Positions 12,054 through 20,878 of a stretch of DNA of 42,721 bases are shown in pieces. Position numbers and translations under genes: made by a program. The first letter of the stretch is position 1. Each line of letters starts with the position of its first letter. Under the pieces are notes generated by a model. That model worked only from the letters and a program-made list of their open reading frames with translations, had not been told where the DNA came from and did no database searches. Source of the DNA: a virus; IMG/VR virus record IMGVR_UViG_3300018083_000058, positions 1 through 42,721 of that record. One strand, 5' to 3'.

Positions 12054-14030
12054 GTGCCGCGTCCGAACAAACCCCACCAACCCCAGCCCGCCGTGCCGCT
12101 CACGATGGAGCAGATGGCGCTCCAGATCGGTTCCTACAACCGCACCAAATTCATTTACAACGAGCAACTGATCTGGGAAGCCAACCCAGGCATGCAGGAG
12201 CAGATTTTCTATTGGTCGAGCCCGGACGGCGTCGTCTTTTACGACCCGGTCACGCTCGCGCCGCAGGCTCCGGACAAGCGCTACATCTGCGATGAGATTC
12301 TCGCAGGCGGGCCGCGCGGCGGCGGCAAAACGAGCGCCGGGATTGCCTGGGCCGCGCTCTACGTCCACAACCCGAAGTACGTGGGCACGCTCCTGCGCCT
12401 GAGTAACGAGGCGATGAAAGAGACGATCGAAAAAGCGTGGGCGATCTACCGATTGATGGGGGCCGTGAAGAAGGGCAACCCGGTCTCGTTCCTGTTTCCC
12501 ACGGGGGCGATGATTTACACCGGCTATCTCAAGGACGAAGCCTCGTTCGAGCAATATCGCGGCCATGAGTATCATAGGGTGGTCATCGAGGAAGCCGAGC
12601 AGATCAAAAGCGAGGCTCTCTATGCCGCAATCCTGTCGTCGAATCGCACCACGGTGCCGGGGTTGCGCCCGCAGATCCTGCTGACGGCGAATCCGGACGG
12701 GCCCGGCGCGGCCTGGCTGAAAGCCCGGTTTGTGAAAGTGCGGCGCTCCTCTAACGGCGAGTTATTTCCCTACGGTACGCCGATGTACGACCCGCATAGC
12801 AGGCGGTGCAAGATCTACTTACACGGGCCGCTCAAGGATAATCCGCAATTACTCGCCCAGGATCCGCATTATGCCGACCGCCTGAATGATCCCTCGCACC
12901 CGGAGTCCCGGCGCAAGGCGTGGATCGACGGCGACTGGGACATCAGCGCGGGCATGTTCTATCCGTCGTTCCGGCCGCGCGCGATCTCTTCAGAGCTCCA
13001 GGATTTTCCCGAGGCGTTTCACGTCATCCCCAGTTACACGATCCCGGGCTGGTGCCATCGCTGGCTGTCGGTCGACTGGGGCCACCAGCACCATTCCGCC
13101 GTTTACTGGTATGCGCTCGCGCCGGACAAACGCATCCATGTCGAAGACGAATTAGTGGTGGCTGGTTACGGGGCCGACGAGCTCGGCGCCGAGATCGCGC
13201 GGCGCTCGCTTCCCAAGCTCGAGCGGATGAAACAGCCGCGGCTGCGCTGTTACCTGAGCCCGGACGCTTTTCAGGTTCGCGACAAAGACCACATGATCTC
13301 GGATCAGATCGCGTACGGCGTCCAGCGCATTCTGGGCCCGGGAAGCTCGCTGATCATGGAGTTCACGCCGCAGGAACTGGCGGTGTCGAAGAGTGACCCG
13401 CAGGCGGCGATGAAGATGCGCGAGGACCGCCTCGCGACGGGCGAGATCGAGGGATCGTCGATCTGGTTCACGCGCGCCAACAACTCGCGCGAGGCCGGCT
13501 GGGAGTACCTGCGTGGGCTATTCCGCTACCAGCCGCTGCGGCGCAAGGCCGAGCCCGATCACGACTACGCCGACTCCATCCTCAAGAACAAGGGCATCAT
13601 CGCCTACCAGAAATATATGGCGATGTTCGCCGAGGAGCACAACGAGGTTCTGCCCCGCATCCGCTTCCACGATAAGTGCCAGATCTTAATTGAAACCATT
13701 CCCAAGCTGATCTCGGACTACCCCACCAACCCCGAAGACGTCAAGAAGTTCGATAGCTCCGAGACGACGATCGGCGACGACCCCGCCGACTCGCTGCGGT
13801 ACGGCTGCATGGGCTTCAAAGATTATGAATCGAAGGTGCCCCGGGAGGTGTATATCGAGGAGGAGATCGCGCGGATTGCCAACTCAAACCCGCAAGACCA
13901 AGACTTCAATATGAAGATCCTGATCGCCAGGATGGCCCAGGAGCGTTACGATAAGCAAAACAATGCGAGCGAATCTTGTATTTTGATTCGTGACGCTATG
14001 CTAGTCCGGAAAGGCCAGATCATCACATGA
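12054..14030 (+). CDS. terL: Terminase large subunit, 658 aa
   Basis: This is the ATP-driven DNA packaging motor. Walker A is GGPRGGGKT (residues 85-93, K92). The Walker B and catalytic glutamate are in HEYHRVVIEE (171-180), and the coupling motif is LLTANP (209-214). The C-terminal nuclease half begins near SVDWG (D341), the first metal-binding acid of an RNase H-like fold. Length is at the long end of the family's usual 450-650. The GTG start is followed by a Pro-rich head; the ATG at 12105 is an alternative start. The neighbouring portal gene confirms context. Confidence 0.95.
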   Translation: MPRPNKPHQPQPAVPLTMEQMALQIGSYNRTKFIYNEQLIWEANPGMQEQIFYWSSPDGVVFYDPVTLAPQAPDKRYICDEILAGGPRGGGKTSAGIAWAALYVHNPKYVGTLLRLSNEAMKETIEKAWAIYRLMGAVKKGNPVSFLFPTGAMIYTGYLKDEASFEQYRGHEYHRVVIEEAEQIKSEALYAAILSSNRTTVPGLRPQILLTANPDGPGAAWLKARFVKVRRSSNGELFPYGTPMYDPHSRRCKIYLHGPLKDNPQLLAQDPHYADRLNDPSHPESRRKAWIDGDWDISAGMFYPSFRPRAISSELQDFPEAFHVIPSYTIPGWCHRWLSVDWGHQHHSAVYWYALAPDKRIHVEDELVVAGYGADELGAEIARRSLPKLERMKQPRLRCYLSPDAFQVRDKDHMISDQIAYGVQRILGPGSSLIMEFTPQELAVSKSDPQAAMKMREDRLATGEIEGSSIWFTRANNSREAGWEYLRGLFRYQPLRRKAEPDHDYADSILKNKGIIAYQKYMAMFAEEHNEVLPRIRFHDKCQILIETIPKLISDYPTNPEDVKKFDSSETTIGDDPADSLRYGCMGFKDYESKVPREVYIEEEIARIANSNPQDQDFNMKILIARMAQERYDKQNNASESCILIRDAMLVRKGQIIT

Positions 14031-14392
14031 GCCCATCAATGGACGAAGAGTTAGGAGCGCCGCCGACCTCCCTCGAGGCCCCGCCCGCCCCGCCTACACC
14101 GCCGCGATCGACGGCGGCCGGCACCGCACCCAAGCTCGGCATGACGTCGATCTCGCCCGAATCGGTCAACTACACCACCGCCGCCGAGCGGTGCGAAACC
14201 TGCGAGCACTTCGATGAAGAGCAGATGTACTGCAACCTGAACAAATTCGACGCCGAGCCCGAAGGCCACTGCGATAAGTTCGAACTGCTCGGTTCCGCCG
14301 CTGGCGGCGGCGGCGAGGAGATTCCGGACGAGGAGATGCCCTTCGAGGAAGAGACCGAGCTCCCCGAAGAAGAAGCCGAAGAAGAGTACTAA
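14027..14392 (+). CDS. Small acidic protein with 4-Cys HiPIP-like motif, 121 aa
   Basis: After a Pro/Ser-rich head, residues 50-88 carry CETCEHF, a Cys at C69, then GHCDKFE (C56, C59, C69, C82). This CxxCxxF...C...GxCxxF arrangement recurs in small phage proteins and may bind iron-sulfur or zinc. The tail is almost all Glu/Asp. The head contains PPTSLEAPP, a motif repeated in the giant protein at 35849. It overlaps terL by four bases and precedes a coiled-coil gene. Confidence 0.6.
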   Translation: MSPSMDEELGAPPTSLEAPPAPPTPPRSTAAGTAPKLGMTSISPESVNYTTAAERCETCEHFDEEQMYCNLNKFDAEPEGHCDKFELLGSAAGGGGEEIPDEEMPFEEETELPEEEAEEEY

Positions 14393-14397
14393 GCGCG

Positions 14398-14778
14398 ATG
14401 CAGCCCGGCTGGTGGTCCTCGCTCCTCATGATGATTCCGGGCGTGCGCGCGGCCTACGCGCTTGCCGAGCAGAAGCGCCTGGAGGCCGCGCACTTCCAGG
14501 GACAGATCCTCGCCATGCAATCGCGGCTCGACGCGCTCTCGCTTGAACGCCACGAGCTCACCCGCGAGAAAGACAACGCCTACAAGCTGGTGGTGAATGT
14601 GTTCAGCCAGTATGCGTGGGGCATCAAGCAGTTTGAAGAGGTCGGCGGGATGCCGCCGCAGTTTCACCCGCAGGAAGGTGCCGTCGCGCCCGAATCGGTC
14701 AACGCCAGCGCAATCGTGGCGAAGCGCTCGGGCCGGGCGATGGAAGAGTTCCTGGCCGCGCACGCAGGGAGCGAATAG
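14398..14778 (+). CDS. Coiled-coil hypothetical protein, 126 aa
   Basis: It begins with a short hydrophobic helix (MQPGWWSSLLMMIPGVRAAY) that could be membrane-associated, followed by a coiled coil (ALAEQKRLEAAHFQGQILAM ... LSLERHELTREKDNAYKLVV). The tail is Pro/Ala-rich. It lies between terminase and portal, a place often occupied by small accessory or packaging proteins. The next gene starts immediately after its stop. Function unknown. Confidence 0.6.
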   Translation: MQPGWWSSLLMMIPGVRAAYALAEQKRLEAAHFQGQILAMQSRLDALSLERHELTREKDNAYKLVVNVFSQYAWGIKQFEEVGGMPPQFHPQEGAVAPESVNASAIVAKRSGRAMEEFLAAHAGSE

Positions 14779-15192
14779 ATGGCCGAGTACAACGGACGCC
14801 CGATCACCCGCTACGGCTCACCGGCCACTAAGTTCAACACGCCGCTTTCCTGGGATGAGGAATTGAAGTTCCAGAAGCACAAAGAAATCTATTCGCCCCA
14901 CGATTCGGGCGAGGACTACGACGAGCGCGGTGCCTTCCTCTACGGTCAGAAAGCCAACCAGCAACTCAAGCAGCACGGCAACGACCTGTGGAAGAAGACC
15001 AACCATCCGACGCAGTCCGACGAGAGCCTCTACGCTGGCTTCGGCCCCGCCGGGAAGTGGCTGGAGCACGGCGGCTACGTGCCGCACGGGGGACTCCTCA
15101 AAGCCAAGCTCAAAGACGACATCGCCGCCGCCGACCCGCGTAACCAGCCAACTATGCGGGCGCGGCACGCCTGGGAGATCGACAAGAAGTGA
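14779..15192 (+). CDS. Conserved phage protein of unknown function, 137 aa
   Basis: The sequence has an LSWDEELKFQKHKEIYSP segment, then DSGEDYDERGAFLYG and a Gly/His-rich C-terminus (KWLEHGGYVPHGG). I recall this motif set from uncharacterised proteins next to terminase and portal genes. It is soluble, with no catalytic motif. It overlaps the portal start by four bases. A packaging or portal-associated role is inference from position. Confidence 0.55.
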   Translation: MAEYNGRPITRYGSPATKFNTPLSWDEELKFQKHKEIYSPHDSGEDYDERGAFLYGQKANQQLKQHGNDLWKKTNHPTQSDESLYAGFGPAGKWLEHGGYVPHGGLLKAKLKDDIAAADPRNQPTMRARHAWEIDKK

Positions 15193-17444
15193 TCGCCGAC
15201 ACCGATTCAAAGACAGTGACGACGCCTGCCGACTTCGTCGAGGTCCATGCGGATAAGCTCGGCAAGTGGATCACCGAGGATCTCGACCGGCCGCTTTCGG
15301 CGGCGCGCACCGCGCAACTCCTGCGGGCGAAAAGAGCCCTCTACTACTGGGAGGGAAAACAGTATGGGCATCTCAAATACGATTCGCATTTGGGGAGTTT
15401 TGATTGGGTGCCGTTCGACTTCAAAGAGGAAGTCCAAAGGGTTTTTGCGAACGTCTACAACATCGTTTTTTCGGACGGCCAGAAGTTCAACAGCTTAGTG
15501 GGCCAGCGGAGATTGAACCAGAAAGCGGTCGCCAACGACGCGCAGAATTTCACCCAGACCCAGACGGCGGCGCGGGCCAACACGATGGCGCGGCACTTAC
15601 TCAGGTATTGGAAGCTGCAGCGCCGGGCTCCGAATGAGATCGCCGAAGTCATGTGGAACACCGGCCCCTGCTTCGGCTTCGTCGATCACGTCATCAATGG
15701 CCGGATCCACGGGTTTCACTCCGAGCCGATCTACGAAATCGAACAGGCGCAGGCCCCGGGTGAAGTGGTGTGCAATTACTGCGGCGGCAAGAGCCCGGAG
15801 GGCAGCCCCCAGTGCCAGAACTGCATGGCCCCGATCGATCCCACCGCGGCGGTCATTCCCGGGCCGCTGGTCGATCAGCCGGTCCAGAAGGGCGAAATGG
15901 AATATGCCAAGGGCATGCCCGAACTGCAGTTGCTCTCCTGCGTCCAGGTGATGGTTCCCAACGAAGCAAAGTGGATCGACGACGACTGCGAGTGGCTCGA
16001 CTACTCCTACCCGCTCTCGAAGTCGAAGGCCAAACTGGTCCTGCAGCGGCTCAATGCCGCCAAGAAAGATCTGTCGCCGCTCAACGACTGGGATACCGAT
16101 GAGAACGTGGCCGAAGCGGGCCGCATCCTCGAAGAGATTCAAAATCCCAACGACCGCACCACCGACCGCCCGCAGGAAACGGTGAGCTATGGCAGAAGGT
16201 GGCTCAACCCGAAATCGTACGACGGCATGCCGCGCGACATCCGCCGGGCCGCCGAGAAGCTCTACCCGGACGGCTGCCTCATTCACCGGATGGGTGGCCG
16301 GCCCGTGGCGGCCGATCCGGCCAAGATGACCGAGCACTGGAGCGTCTGTAAAACGGGCACCAATTGCTATATCAACGGGCCCGGCCTCGTCCAGAACGTG
16401 ATGGGCCAGCAGGACTCGATCAACAATTTCTGGAACATGGCCGATGAAATAATCATGCGGTCGATCCCGAAGCACATCGTCGACTCGCAGATCTTGAACC
16501 CGGAGACCGTGAAGAAATCCGGCACGGTCAACGAGCTCCTCTTCACCAGGACCGGCGGCGTCGATCTCTCGAAGGCGTTCGTGACGATCCCCACGGCCCA
16601 GATCCATCAGGCCATGATGCCGGTCGCGGAGATGATGCGCCAGTACACGCGCGAGGCCGACAACATTCAGCCGGCCCTTTTCGGCGGCGGCGACCCGGCT
16701 CCGACCTGGCGGCAGGATCAGCAACAAAAAGCCGGGGCGTTGCAGGGATTGCAATTGCCCTTCGAGGGGATGCAGAACTTCGTCAGCGACATTTTGGAGG
16801 ACGGCATCCGCCTGGGCGCGCGTCACGGCGTGGGCGAGGTATCGGTGCCAACGAGCGGCTTCGGTGAGATCGGCGAGTCGATCGATCTGGCCGATCTCGA
16901 GGAAGAGGGCTGGCACATCGAGGCCGCCGACACCGCACCGCAGAGCTTCAACGAGAAGGTAACGAAGTTGTCCGGCCTCTCCCAGGAAGCGCCGCAGCTC
17001 GCGCAATCGATCGGCCTGGGGCATCCCATCAACGCCGGCCAAACGAAAGCGTATTTCGGCGTCGACGACTTCTATGCGCCCGGCGAATTCCTGTTCAACA
17101 TGGTGATGACGCGCATCCAGAAACTCCTCGCCGAGCCATCGCTTCCGCCGCAGATGGACGAGCTCGGCCAGCCCCTGGTCGACCCGATGACCGGGATACC
17201 GGCGGTCGAAACCAGTTCGATCCCGATCGATCCTTTCCTCGATCAGGACCATACGACCATCGCCATGATCATTCGCGAATGGTGCATGTCGCCCGCCGGT
17301 CAGCAGGCATCCGAAGACCCGGCGCAGTACTTCAATAACGTGAAATTACACGGGCAGGAACAGGACGCCGCGGCGCAGGCGCTGATGATGCAGCAGGCGA
17401 TGGCGGCGGCCCCGCCGGAAGAATCTGCAGCGCCGCCTGCGTAA
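15189..17444 (+). CDS. Portal protein with inserted Zn ribbon, 751 aa
   Basis: Size, position after terL and before scaffold and capsid genes, and portal-like features identify the dodecameric head-tail connector. These include an N-terminal segment with a YYWEGKQYG-type region, a long alpha/beta middle and a Gln/Met-rich C-terminal helix. An insertion near residues 195-212 carries C195-x2-C198-x10-C209-x2-C212, a zinc ribbon not expected in most portals. The start is a GTG overlapping the upstream stop. P22/T7-type portals of this size have a long C-terminal barrel, which the Gln-rich tail could form. Confidence 0.85.
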   Translation: MIADTDSKTVTTPADFVEVHADKLGKWITEDLDRPLSAARTAQLLRAKRALYYWEGKQYGHLKYDSHLGSFDWVPFDFKEEVQRVFANVYNIVFSDGQKFNSLVGQRRLNQKAVANDAQNFTQTQTAARANTMARHLLRYWKLQRRAPNEIAEVMWNTGPCFGFVDHVINGRIHGFHSEPIYEIEQAQAPGEVVCNYCGGKSPEGSPQCQNCMAPIDPTAAVIPGPLVDQPVQKGEMEYAKGMPELQLLSCVQVMVPNEAKWIDDDCEWLDYSYPLSKSKAKLVLQRLNAAKKDLSPLNDWDTDENVAEAGRILEEIQNPNDRTTDRPQETVSYGRRWLNPKSYDGMPRDIRRAAEKLYPDGCLIHRMGGRPVAADPAKMTEHWSVCKTGTNCYINGPGLVQNVMGQQDSINNFWNMADEIIMRSIPKHIVDSQILNPETVKKSGTVNELLFTRTGGVDLSKAFVTIPTAQIHQAMMPVAEMMRQYTREADNIQPALFGGGDPAPTWRQDQQQKAGALQGLQLPFEGMQNFVSDILEDGIRLGARHGVGEVSVPTSGFGEIGESIDLADLEEEGWHIEAADTAPQSFNEKVTKLSGLSQEAPQLAQSIGLGHPINAGQTKAYFGVDDFYAPGEFLFNMVMTRIQKLLAEPSLPPQMDELGQPLVDPMTGIPAVETSSIPIDPFLDQDHTTIAMIIREWCMSPAGQQASEDPAQYFNNVKLHGQEQDAAAQALMMQQAMAAAPPEESAAPPA

Positions 17445-17457
17445 AGTCATGTTATAA

Positions 17458-18870
17458 ATGACTCCAATGGAAGATCCGGGTAGCGTTGCCGCAGTTGCGA
17501 GCCCAACCGCGACAACGATCAGCGCCGAAATCGATTCGATGTTCGCCGATGCGGCGAGCGAGACGGAAAGCCCTTCCGTTGAGACGACCAGCCCAGCGAG
17601 CGAGCCGAACCCGCAAGATTCCACCGTCCAGCCGCCGACTCCTGAGACGTACGAGGCCGCCGAAGAAGAGCCTGCTCCCGCCGAAGAAGCCGCTCCTCCC
17701 GCCAAGCCCGCCGTAGAGGCCACGCCTCCGGCGCCGGGCGACGATGAGGCCCCGGGCGAAGAGTACGAGCAGCGCGGCAAGAAATGGATCCGGTATCCGG
17801 AAGCCAGAGGCAAGGAGGTCTTTGCGGGCTATCAGGCCGCCAAGACTCTGTCGAAGGAGCTTGGGCTCGACGGGCCCATCACTCCGGACACCATCAAGTC
17901 GCTCGCCAGCGACAAGACCGTCCTCGATTCGATCGACTTCGATACGATGAGCGCCGATCCGGCCGAGCAGGCCCGGGCGTTCGCCTACATCTTCAAGACC
18001 GCCGAAAAGGCGTTCAAGGGCGGGCACACCGCCTACAACCCGCACGAGACGATGGCCGATGCGCTGCTTCACGCCGCGTCGAAGGCCGCGCCCGAAGTGA
18101 TCCACGGGCTCGAACAGCGGATCAACGCGCACACCTTCGACAAGCTCTACAAGCAGGCCGTCACCGCCGGACTCGACACCGAGGCAGGCAAGGAGCTCCT
18201 CGCTTCGGTGCAGCGCGCCGATCAGGCGCTCACCGGGCAATATCGCAAACGCGCCGAACTGACCAAGCAGCCGGCCGCCGCCGATCCGCTGGCCGCCGAG
18301 CGCGCCGATCTGGCCCAGCAGAGGCAGAGCATCGAAGACAAAGAGTACGCTGCGGCCAAGGCCGAGTGGGACCAATGGAACACCGGCACCAAGGCCGCCG
18401 TCGAGACCAACGTCTCCGGCGCGATTGCCAAGGCCCTGGAGCCGGTCGCCGCATCTTTAAAGAATTTTCCTGAAACTCGCAAGAACGTGGAAATACGACT
18501 TCGCGAGGAACTCAAAAACGTCTTCCTGACCGACCAGCGCTTTGCTGGCGAGCGGGAGCGTTTCTACAAGCAAGCCTCGATTGCCGGGAACGAAAGCATC
18601 CGGGATGGTTGGCGAGCGCGTCTCATTCAGCTATACACCTCCAGGGCAGAGCAAGTGCTTCGCGAGAAGGCTCCAGCAATTCTGTCCGAGTCTGCTCTCG
18701 CCATCAAGGCGAAAAGCGATAAGACTCACGAGAGGCTCAAAGGTACGCAATCGCTACGTGGAACACCCGCTGGGGGCATCGCCCCTAACGGTGCGACAGC
18801 GCCATCTGCAGGCGGCGGGAAGTTTGATTCCCAGTCCTGGGCCAAAGAATTCGACGCCGCTTTCAATTAG
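17458..18870 (+). CDS. Scaffold protein, 470 aa
   Basis: The gene lies between portal and major capsid protein, where scaffolds sit. The N-terminal 110 residues are Pro/Glu/Ala-rich and disordered, followed by a helix-rich body with heptad segments (LAAERADLAQQRQSIEDKEY) and a Gly/Ala-rich then hydrophobic C-terminus (FDSQSWAKEFDAAF) like a capsid-binding helix-loop-helix. No ribosome binding site precedes either the ATG at 17458 or the in-frame ATG at 17467. A TATAAA lies at 17453-17458, so a short-leader transcript starting near 17467 is possible. Confidence 0.75.
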   Translation: MTPMEDPGSVAAVASPTATTISAEIDSMFADAASETESPSVETTSPASEPNPQDSTVQPPTPETYEAAEEEPAPAEEAAPPAKPAVEATPPAPGDDEAPGEEYEQRGKKWIRYPEARGKEVFAGYQAAKTLSKELGLDGPITPDTIKSLASDKTVLDSIDFDTMSADPAEQARAFAYIFKTAEKAFKGGHTAYNPHETMADALLHAASKAAPEVIHGLEQRINAHTFDKLYKQAVTAGLDTEAGKELLASVQRADQALTGQYRKRAELTKQPAAADPLAAERADLAQQRQSIEDKEYAAAKAEWDQWNTGTKAAVETNVSGAIAKALEPVAASLKNFPETRKNVEIRLREELKNVFLTDQRFAGERERFYKQASIAGNESIRDGWRARLIQLYTSRAEQVLREKAPAILSESALAIKAKSDKTHERLKGTQSLRGTPAGGIAPNGATAPSAGGGKFDSQSWAKEFDAAFN

Positions 18871-18899
18871 ACGCCCGCGCGTCCCCCGTGGCCTTTTTT
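18870..18899 (+). terminator. Weak stem-loop with distant T-run
   Basis: GACGC (18870-18874) pairs with GCGTC (18879-18883) around a 4-base loop, and six T's follow at 18894-18899 after a 10-base gap. The spacing is poor for an intrinsic terminator, so it may only modulate capsid-gene transcription. Confidence 0.25.
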
Positions 18900-18920
18900 C
18901 TGACTCATTAGGAGAAAACT

Positions 18921-20177
18921 GTGGCCACCGATTTAGTGTTCGCCCAAATGGAAAAAGTTGCTCCGAAGTTGCCTGACTGGTTCGGGCGCTTCGACAACAT
19001 TGTGAATCTCATCAACTCGAAAGCCGATGTTGAAAAGGTCTCGGAACGCGACTTCCGGGCAACCTACCTGACCACGAATGGTGGTCGCGTGGGAACGTAT
19101 AACCCCGATGGCGGCGGCCTGGGACTTGGAAGCGCGCAGGAAGGCGGCGTGATGATCACGACCTACTTCCCGTTCAGCTTCAGAGGCCAGATCACCCAGC
19201 TTGCCAGCCGCGCCACCGCGGCCGCCGAGCAGAGCCGTTTGCAGGGCTTCAAGAAGCTCCTGAAAACGATGATTCCGGACTTCGCCGACTTCCTGGACCG
19301 CGCGTGGCATATGGGTGACGGCACCGCCGTCCTCGGCACCGCCATCTCGTTTTCCACGGTTGCCTCGAAGACCGTTTACGTGATGGACACGACCAACGGC
19401 GTCCAGGGCTTCAGGCGCGGAGAGTGGTATCAGGTATACGACTCGGCCCTGGCGGCCCCCAAGGCCGGCGGCCCGTTCAAGCTCCAGTCGATCAACTACC
19501 AGACCCGCTCGCTCACTTTCGCGGTGACGATCGCGGGCGCGGCCAACACCGACAAGATCGTGTTCGAAGGCACTTCCGGCGCGACCCCGGCGGGCCTCAA
19601 AGGGTTGCTCTATCACAACAACACCGCGACGAGCGGGTCGACTCACGGCGTCAACAGAGCCAATGAGCCCGAGATCCTCGTCAACGTGCGCGACGGCGGC
19701 AACTCGGTGCCAACCGTGCAAATGGGCATGCAGATCGCCCACCAGATCATCGAGCGCAGGAAGATCGATCAAGGCACGCCGAACGGCATGATGGCGCTGG
19801 TGAATCAAAAACAGCAAGCCAACATCCGTCAGAACGTGATGGACATCGCCAACTACGACTTGACCAACGGCAAGGTCAACGCCGATATCGGTGTGAAGGT
19901 CGATATGAAGTTCATGTTTGCGGGGATCCCCGCCACCGTGGACCCGCATCAAGCGACCAATAGAATCGACTATATTGTTCCGAATGACTGGTCTATCGCC
20001 GAGATCGACCCAGTTGGCTGGTTCGAAATGAATGGGAATAAGCTCTTCCCCCTCTATGCGTTAGACGGATCTCCAGCCGCCACGGCATGGTTCGCATTAT
20101 ACGTCTTGCGCGACTATTTGTGCCAGAATTTCGGAAACGCCGGAGTGATTTACAACTTGGCGCAGCCGACCTACTAG
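18921..20177 (+). CDS. Major capsid protein, 418 aa
   Basis: Identified by position directly after the scaffold and by size (418 residues, typical of HK97-fold capsids). The N-terminal helices are consistent with this, as are an extended Gly-rich loop (YNPDGGGLGLGSAQEGGVM), a central beta-rich region and a conserved-looking C-terminus. It starts at a GTG with a strong AGGAGAAAACT ribosome binding site, fitting high expression. The HK97 fold is inferred from context; I see no diagnostic catalytic residue. A terminator-like hairpin follows at 20189. Confidence 0.8.
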   Translation: MATDLVFAQMEKVAPKLPDWFGRFDNIVNLINSKADVEKVSERDFRATYLTTNGGRVGTYNPDGGGLGLGSAQEGGVMITTYFPFSFRGQITQLASRATAAAEQSRLQGFKKLLKTMIPDFADFLDRAWHMGDGTAVLGTAISFSTVASKTVYVMDTTNGVQGFRRGEWYQVYDSALAAPKAGGPFKLQSINYQTRSLTFAVTIAGAANTDKIVFEGTSGATPAGLKGLLYHNNTATSGSTHGVNRANEPEILVNVRDGGNSVPTVQMGMQIAHQIIERRKIDQGTPNGMMALVNQKQQANIRQNVMDIANYDLTNGKVNADIGVKVDMKFMFAGIPATVDPHQATNRIDYIVPNDWSIAEIDPVGWFEMNGNKLFPLYALDGSPAATAWFALYVLRDYLCQNFGNAGVIYNLAQPTY

Positions 20178-20188
20178 CACGAAGGACG

Positions 20189-20216
20189 GGGCCGGTTTAT
20201 AGCCATTGGCCGGCCC
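20189..20216 (+). terminator. Terminator-like hairpin after the capsid gene
   Basis: GGGCCGG (20189-20195) pairs with CCGGCCC (20210-20216) around a 14-base loop, followed by TGTCTATTC. The weak T content suggests partial termination, which would raise capsid mRNA relative to downstream genes. Confidence 0.5.
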
Positions 20217-20278
20217 TGTCTATTCAACGACATACGGGGTTTCGTCGAACTACGTCGAACAACCTGGAAAAATCTGGA

Positions 20279-20878
20279 ATGGAACAAAAGCTACTATCTG
20301 AGCTCAATGGCCGGCTCGCTATGGAGTTCGGCCGCAACGACTTCGGCGAGAACAACTACAAGTGGAGCCTGACCCAGGATCTGTGGGGCTTCGAGCACAA
20401 AGGGCACATGGTTCCCCGCCAGATCCTCACGCCGGGCGGGCCGCTCTGGGCGGTCGAATCTCGCTTTGAGCGCTTCACGGTGGCCGACATCGTGGGGCCG
20501 AACCGCTGGGCCCTGTCCAGGTGGCAGCACATGCGGCGCGGCGAGTGGCTCGCCATCTTCGGCGAGACGTGGCCCTGGCCGAACCGCGGCGAATACCACA
20601 TGGTCGGCTCTCCGATGCCGGACGGCGAGGAGCCGTGCCACAAGTCGACCGAGACGCTGATCTTCCATCTCCGGGTCCATCTGGGGATGACTCTCGAGGA
20701 CCATGAGCAGGATCTGCTCGTCAGGCTCGAAGAGAAAAAGCGCATCGAAGCCGCTCCGGTGGCCGATGCGATCGACGACGCCATTTTTGCCTTTGAGCAT
20801 CTCCCCGGGGCCAAAGACAACGTATCGCTGCCGACCGCCGCCTTCCGGGAGAACTACAAGGAGACACCCGTTGAGTAA
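20279..20878 (+). CDS. Structural/connector hypothetical protein, 199 aa
   Basis: A soluble protein rich in Trp and charged residues (NRWALSRWQHMRRGEWLAIF), with an acidic helical C-terminus (LEDHEQDLLVRLEEKKRIEA). I chose the ATG at 20279; a longer frame starting at 20087 would run back into the capsid gene. Position after the capsid gene suggests a head-completion or accessory head protein, which is inference. It overlaps the next gene by eight bases. Confidence 0.6.
   Translation: MEQKLLSELNGRLAMEFGRNDFGENNYKWSLTQDLWGFEHKGHMVPRQILTPGGPLWAVESRFERFTVADIVGPNRWALSRWQHMRRGEWLAIFGETWPWPNRGEYHMVGSPMPDGEEPCHKSTETLIFHLRVHLGMTLEDHEQDLLVRLEEKKRIEAAPVADAIDDAIFAFEHLPGAKDNVSLPTAAFRENYKETPVE

Noticed and set aside
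15597-17252. 551-residue minus-strand frame across the portal gene
   Set aside because: Shadow of the portal gene; Arg/His/Val-rich composition typical of antisense GC-rich sequence.
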